From: Haloactinospora alba | Lineage (GTDB): Bacteria; Actinomycetota; Actinomycetes; Streptosporangiales; Streptosporangiaceae | Length of the DNA stretch: 64,000 nucleotides | Direction of reading: 5' to 3' | NCBI RefSeq assembly: GCF_006717075.1 | Contig: NZ_VFQC01000001.1 | Span: 1 to 64,000 of the forward strand | Translations under genes and position numbers: made by a program | Notes under the pieces: generated by a model | Database searches by the model: none | What the model saw: only the letters and a program-made list of their open reading frames with translations | Told to the model about the DNA's origin: nothing | In this document: one piece after another, positions 61,144 to 64,000 of the stretch | Layout: each line of letters starts with the position of its first letter | Numbering within the stretch: position 1 is the first letter of the stretch

Positions 61144-63248
61144 GTCACACTCTCTTCCCTTGCCTCTCGTCGGTGTCCTTCGTCGCGCGTGCGGGCGGCA
61201 GGACCGCGCCCGTTGAGCCACCCGACGAGCTGAAGCGCGCTCCGGCGGCGTGTGCTCCGCTCCGCGCGGTCGCCGCCCGCCAGTACCCACCGGCGCGCCG
61301 TGGTGTACACGGTCGCTGCGCACCCCGCCCCGCGGGCGGCCGCCGCCAACGCGGACAGCTGCGCGTCCAGGCGCTGGTCCCGGGCGCAGGCGTCCAGCCA
61401 GCGTTCCGTGTGGTGGCGTGCCCCCTCCGTGTCGGCCGCCATGGCCGAAGTCGTGGCGGCCACGACGAGGTCGTGCTCCTTCGGGCGGGGGAGCCGTCCG
61501 TCGGCGGCGACGACCTCGGGGGAACCGACGCGCCACACCAGGGCGACGTCCGAGTTGCGGACCCCCTCCGGTTTCCCCGCACGTTCGGCCGTGAGGCGTT
61601 CCGCCAGGCGGGCGAACAACATCCGGCGCCGCTCGGGGCTGCCGCGCGCGAGTTCCACCAGCGCCCGCGCCGCTTCCCCGGAGACCCGTTCCGTGCCGTT
61701 GCGGGCCAGGTGGTGCATGCGCACGATGGCCTGCTCCGGATGGGTGCGCACCAGGACCCGCTCGCACACCACCAGCAGCACCTCGGCGAGCGCGGGGGAG
61801 AGGTCCCGGTCCGCGGCCCACTCCCGCAGCCTGCGCCGGGTTTCCCACGCTGAGCGTTCGTCCTCCAGCATGAGCCGTAACAGCTCCAACGCCTGCCGGG
61901 CGCCGCCGCGCGCGCCGCGACCCGCCGTGTCCTGCCGGGCCCAGCGCTCCACGACGGTGAACAGGGAGTCCACCTGGCGGGAACGCAGGTACAGTTCGGC
62001 GAGCCGCGTGACCAGACAGCTCCGCTCGTCGTCGGGGAGCCGGTGCTTGCGCAGGAACTCCGACACCCAGTTCCCGAAGCTGTCCCGCAGGTCGGGGAAG
62101 TCGTCCCAGAACCGGTTGCGCACGGCGGCGTCGTAGTCCAGGTCCGCGAACGAGACGCGGCGTTCGCCGTCCACCCGGGCGCCCAGCTCGTGCAGCTGGG
62201 CGGAGAACCCGCGGCGTTCCAGCACGGGGCACTCGTCGTCGGGCGCGGACACACGGTGCAGCAGCCCCTCCGCCGCGGTGAACACGCGTTCGACGGGCAG
62301 CCCGTGGAGCATCGCCGCGGAGAACAGCACCGCCCGCTGCCGACTCGTGGTGAAGCGCTCGACCTGCTCGGCCACCTCCCGGTCCCAGTCGGCCAGCGCG
62401 TGCTGGGCCTCATCCAACCACGCCCGGAAGGACCCCTCCCCGGCCCCTTCCCGTTCGGCGCGCCGGACGAGGTCGGCCAGTTCGGCCGTCTCTCCCGTTC
62501 CCGCCGAGTGCAGCCAGGACCGCACCTGCTCCCCGTCCAGTTCCCCGTCCGGGAAGGGAACGTCGAGATGGGACAGGTGCCGGCGGAGGACCTCGCGTTT
62601 GTCCGGCGGGTGTATCCGGCGGAGCGAGAAGCGGAGGTCGTCGCGGAGTAGTCTCTCCTGCTCCGGGGCGAGGACGACCACCAGGTGCCCGAAGCGGGCG
62701 TTGACCTCGTCCCGGTAGGCGGCCAGCTCGTTCTGGACCTCTCCCAGCAGCGCGTCGCCGCCGTGCGCGGACACGTCCAGGAGCAACGACTCCTCCGCGG
62801 CGACCCGTTGGGCGTGGAGGTAGGGCTGCTCGTCCCCGTCCGGAAGCTCCCGAACGGACGGGGAGGGCGGGCCCACCTCCTGCAGCGCCCGGAGGGCCGA
62901 GCCCCGCCGGCCGCTGCCGGGCCTGCCGGAGAGGAACAGGAGCCGGGAGGCGGACAGTACGCTGAGCGCCTCCGCGTACCCGGGCGGCGGTACGAAACAG
63001 CAGCGGACGCGGCGGAGGTGCTCGGCTGTTACACGGCCGGGTACGTGGTCTCGGCCCGTGTTCCGGGACAGGACGTCGCCCAGGTAGTCACGCAGCTCCT
63101 CCGTCGGTAGCACAGCGTTGATCTGCGGACCCTCGCCCGTGTGCGTCGGAGCCCGGGGGTCGGTGAGGACGGTGTCCGCGCCGCCGGACACGGAGCCCAC
63201 GCCGCCGCGGGGCGGTTCGGTTTCCGGTTCGGGTGCCATCGCGGTCAC
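61140..63248 (-). CDS. NTPase with N-terminal shared motif and Arg-substituted P-loop
   Basis: 702 residues from a GTG at 63248 overlapping the upstream stop (GTGA). Residues 14-23 (RGGVGSVSGG) and 29-38 (TDPRAPTHTG) repeat a segment of the upstream protein. The NTPase-like domain has LLFLSGRPGSGRRGSALRAL (about 103-122), a Walker A shape in which Arg replaces the catalytic Lys, and HLVVVLAPEQERLL as a possible second strand. The rest (about 250-700) is helical, with repeat-like stretches (MLEDERSAWETRRRLREWAA, VRMHHLARNG). No known enzyme assigned. It may be a STAND-like sensor that binds but poorly hydrolyses nucleotide. Confidence 0.7.
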   Translation of the reverse strand: MTAMAPEPETEPPRGGVGSVSGGADTVLTDPRAPTHTGEGPQINAVLPTEELRDYLGDVLSRNTGRDHVPGRVTAEHLRRVRCCFVPPPGYAEALSVLSASRLLFLSGRPGSGRRGSALRALQEVGPPSPSVRELPDGDEQPYLHAQRVAAEESLLLDVSAHGGDALLGEVQNELAAYRDEVNARFGHLVVVLAPEQERLLRDDLRFSLRRIHPPDKREVLRRHLSHLDVPFPDGELDGEQVRSWLHSAGTGETAELADLVRRAEREGAGEGSFRAWLDEAQHALADWDREVAEQVERFTTSRQRAVLFSAAMLHGLPVERVFTAAEGLLHRVSAPDDECPVLERRGFSAQLHELGARVDGERRVSFADLDYDAAVRNRFWDDFPDLRDSFGNWVSEFLRKHRLPDDERSCLVTRLAELYLRSRQVDSLFTVVERWARQDTAGRGARGGARQALELLRLMLEDERSAWETRRRLREWAADRDLSPALAEVLLVVCERVLVRTHPEQAIVRMHHLARNGTERVSGEAARALVELARGSPERRRMLFARLAERLTAERAGKPEGVRNSDVALVWRVGSPEVVAADGRLPRPKEHDLVVAATTSAMAADTEGARHHTERWLDACARDQRLDAQLSALAAAARGAGCAATVYTTARRWVLAGGDRAERSTRRRSALQLVGWLNGRGPAARTRDEGHRREAREESVT

Positions 63249-64000
63249 TGCCGACCGTCCGCCTCGTCGTCGTGCTCGGAGTCGACTGTGGTGTCCCCGC
63301 GGACGGTGCCGGAGTTGTCGCCACCCACGTAGTTGACGCTGCCGGTGTTGCCGAACTGCGGACCGTTGTGCTGCTCTCCGCTTCCCGTGTGTACGGGGGC
63401 CTGCGGGTCGGTGACCACCGAACCGACACCGCCCGAGATGCTGCCGACGCCGCCTCGCTGGGTGCGCGAGTTGTCGGTGTTGGTCATGCGCACCGCACCG
63501 TGGATCGTCTGGCCCTGCACGATCTGGTGGGAACCGTCCCGCGCGTTCGCCGCGGCGCTGTCCGGGGCGGAAGGGGCGGGGGCGGGGTGGTCGGTGTTCG
63601 CCGCCGCGTCTCCGGATGGCTCCTGTGGCGCGGGCGCTCGTTCGGGAGCGGGACCGCCCCCGGAGTCCCGTTCGGAGGGTCGGGGAACGTAGAGGTACCC
63701 CTCGGCCTCGTATTCCTTCTCCGGGGTGTGCACGTGCACGGGCTGGAACAGGAGCTCGTTCACGCCGACGTAGCCGCCGAGGACCGCGTCCTCGTACACG
63801 CGCCGCGACAGCATGGCCGTGAGGAGGGTGATGTCCGGGTGGGACTGGTCCAGTGCCTGGCGTAGACGCGCCGAGTCGAGCAGCCGGTGGGTGTCGTTCA
63901 TCGCCTGGCCGATGCCGTCGACCGGCCCTGTCCCACCACTGTCCGGAAGCGGGCCGAGCTCGAGGCTCGCCCGCAGCCGCAACCGCAGTTCACGGTCGTG
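63245..64000 (-). CDS. Nucleotide-cyclase-like protein with C-terminal shared motif, cut by the right edge
   Basis: 251 residues visible, N-terminus beyond the window. The visible start (LRLRLRASLELGPLPDSGG, AMNDTHRLLDSARLRQALDQ, LLTAMLSRRVYEDAVLGGYV and YLYVPRPSE) resembles the second half of class III cyclase-homology domains found in Streptomyces. After a Pro/Ala linker come VQGQTIHGAV, RGGVGSISGG, TDPQAPVHTG and GNTGSVNYVGGDNSGTV. The middle two recur at the N-terminus of the NTPase encoded next. It overlaps that gene by 4 bases. The metal-binding aspartates of a true cyclase, if present, would be outside the window. Confidence 0.6.
   Translation of the reverse strand, partial: HDRELRLRLRASLELGPLPDSGGTGPVDGIGQAMNDTHRLLDSARLRQALDQSHPDITLLTAMLSRRVYEDAVLGGYVGVNELLFQPVHVHTPEKEYEAEGYLYVPRPSERDSGGGPAPERAPAPQEPSGDAAANTDHPAPAPSAPDSAAANARDGSHQIVQGQTIHGAVRMTNTDNSRTQRGGVGSISGGVGSVVTDPQAPVHTGSGEQHNGPQFGNTGSVNYVGGDNSGTVRGDTTVDSEHDDEADGRQ

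Overview
The window is high-GC actinobacterial DNA. Overlapping start/stop codons, GTG starts, DUF397/XRE pairs, a MprAB-like two-component pair, a GTP-type PEP carboxykinase, an actinobacterial type VII secretion (T7SS) locus and a type I-E CRISPR array of Streptomyces/Nocardiopsis type all point that way. A member of the Nocardiopsaceae or a close relative is my inference; no rRNA or other marker in the window settles it.

Layout. 0-3.8 kb: phenylacetate genes (paaN, paaK, paaR) with a PaaR-type operator between the divergent paaN and paaK. 3.9-9.2 kb: small accessory genes, including a broken YefM/YoeB toxin-antitoxin pair and a CYTH protein lying between two copies of the same gene tail, a membrane-anchored receiver protein, a frameshifted DUF2511-like gene, and a PCMT-like methyltransferase with a 43-residue zinc-finger-like partner. 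9.2-12 kb: DUF397/XRE pair with an elaborate operator and four small overlapping genes, one a helix-turn-helix protein. 12-13.95 kb: a 23-repeat CRISPR array without cas genes, with one degenerate repeat about five units upstream. 14-27 kb: core-type genes (membrane proteins, sulfurtransferase, HtrA protease, DMT transporter, MprAB-like system, universal stress protein, quinone oxidoreductase, SDR, lipoprotein, pckG). 26.8-34.6 kb: DUF2236 oxygenase-like protein, cytochrome P450, pyruvate oxidase-like enzyme, and a FecCD-type uptake system behind a cobalamin riboswitch.

34.7-39.9 kb: a large P-loop NTPase with repeat units (split into two frames, the second ending in membrane helices), divergent from a small helical protein. 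The C-terminus of the small protein and the N-terminus of the NTPase carry the same 18-residue motif. 40.7-56.1 kb: T7SS locus with ParA-like protein, EccD, a membrane-anchored protein with a TNT-like tail, two WXG100-type proteins, DUF6507 protein, a polymorphic toxin with an AT-rich deaminase-like C-terminus and SUKH-like immunity protein, DUF6177 protein and EccC; EccB, EccE and mycosin are not seen. 56.3-59.6 kb: XRE regulator, SnoaL-like and two NmrA-like proteins with a 31-bp palindrome and a SoxR-type box. 59.8-64 kb: a translationally coupled three-gene operon running off the right edge (cyclase-like protein, NTPase, membrane protein), in which the first two proteins again share a motif between adjacent termini.

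The most interesting signal is this repeated wiring: two unrelated NTPase loci in one window each pair an N-terminal motif on the NTPase with the same motif at the C-terminal part of the neighbouring protein. It resembles the amyloid-type signalling motifs known for bacterial NLR-like systems, but that assignment is inference. Several genes are interrupted by small indels (paaN, yefM, yoeB, the DUF2511-like gene, the NTPase, a TPR gene), so either local gene decay or sequence quality needs to be considered.
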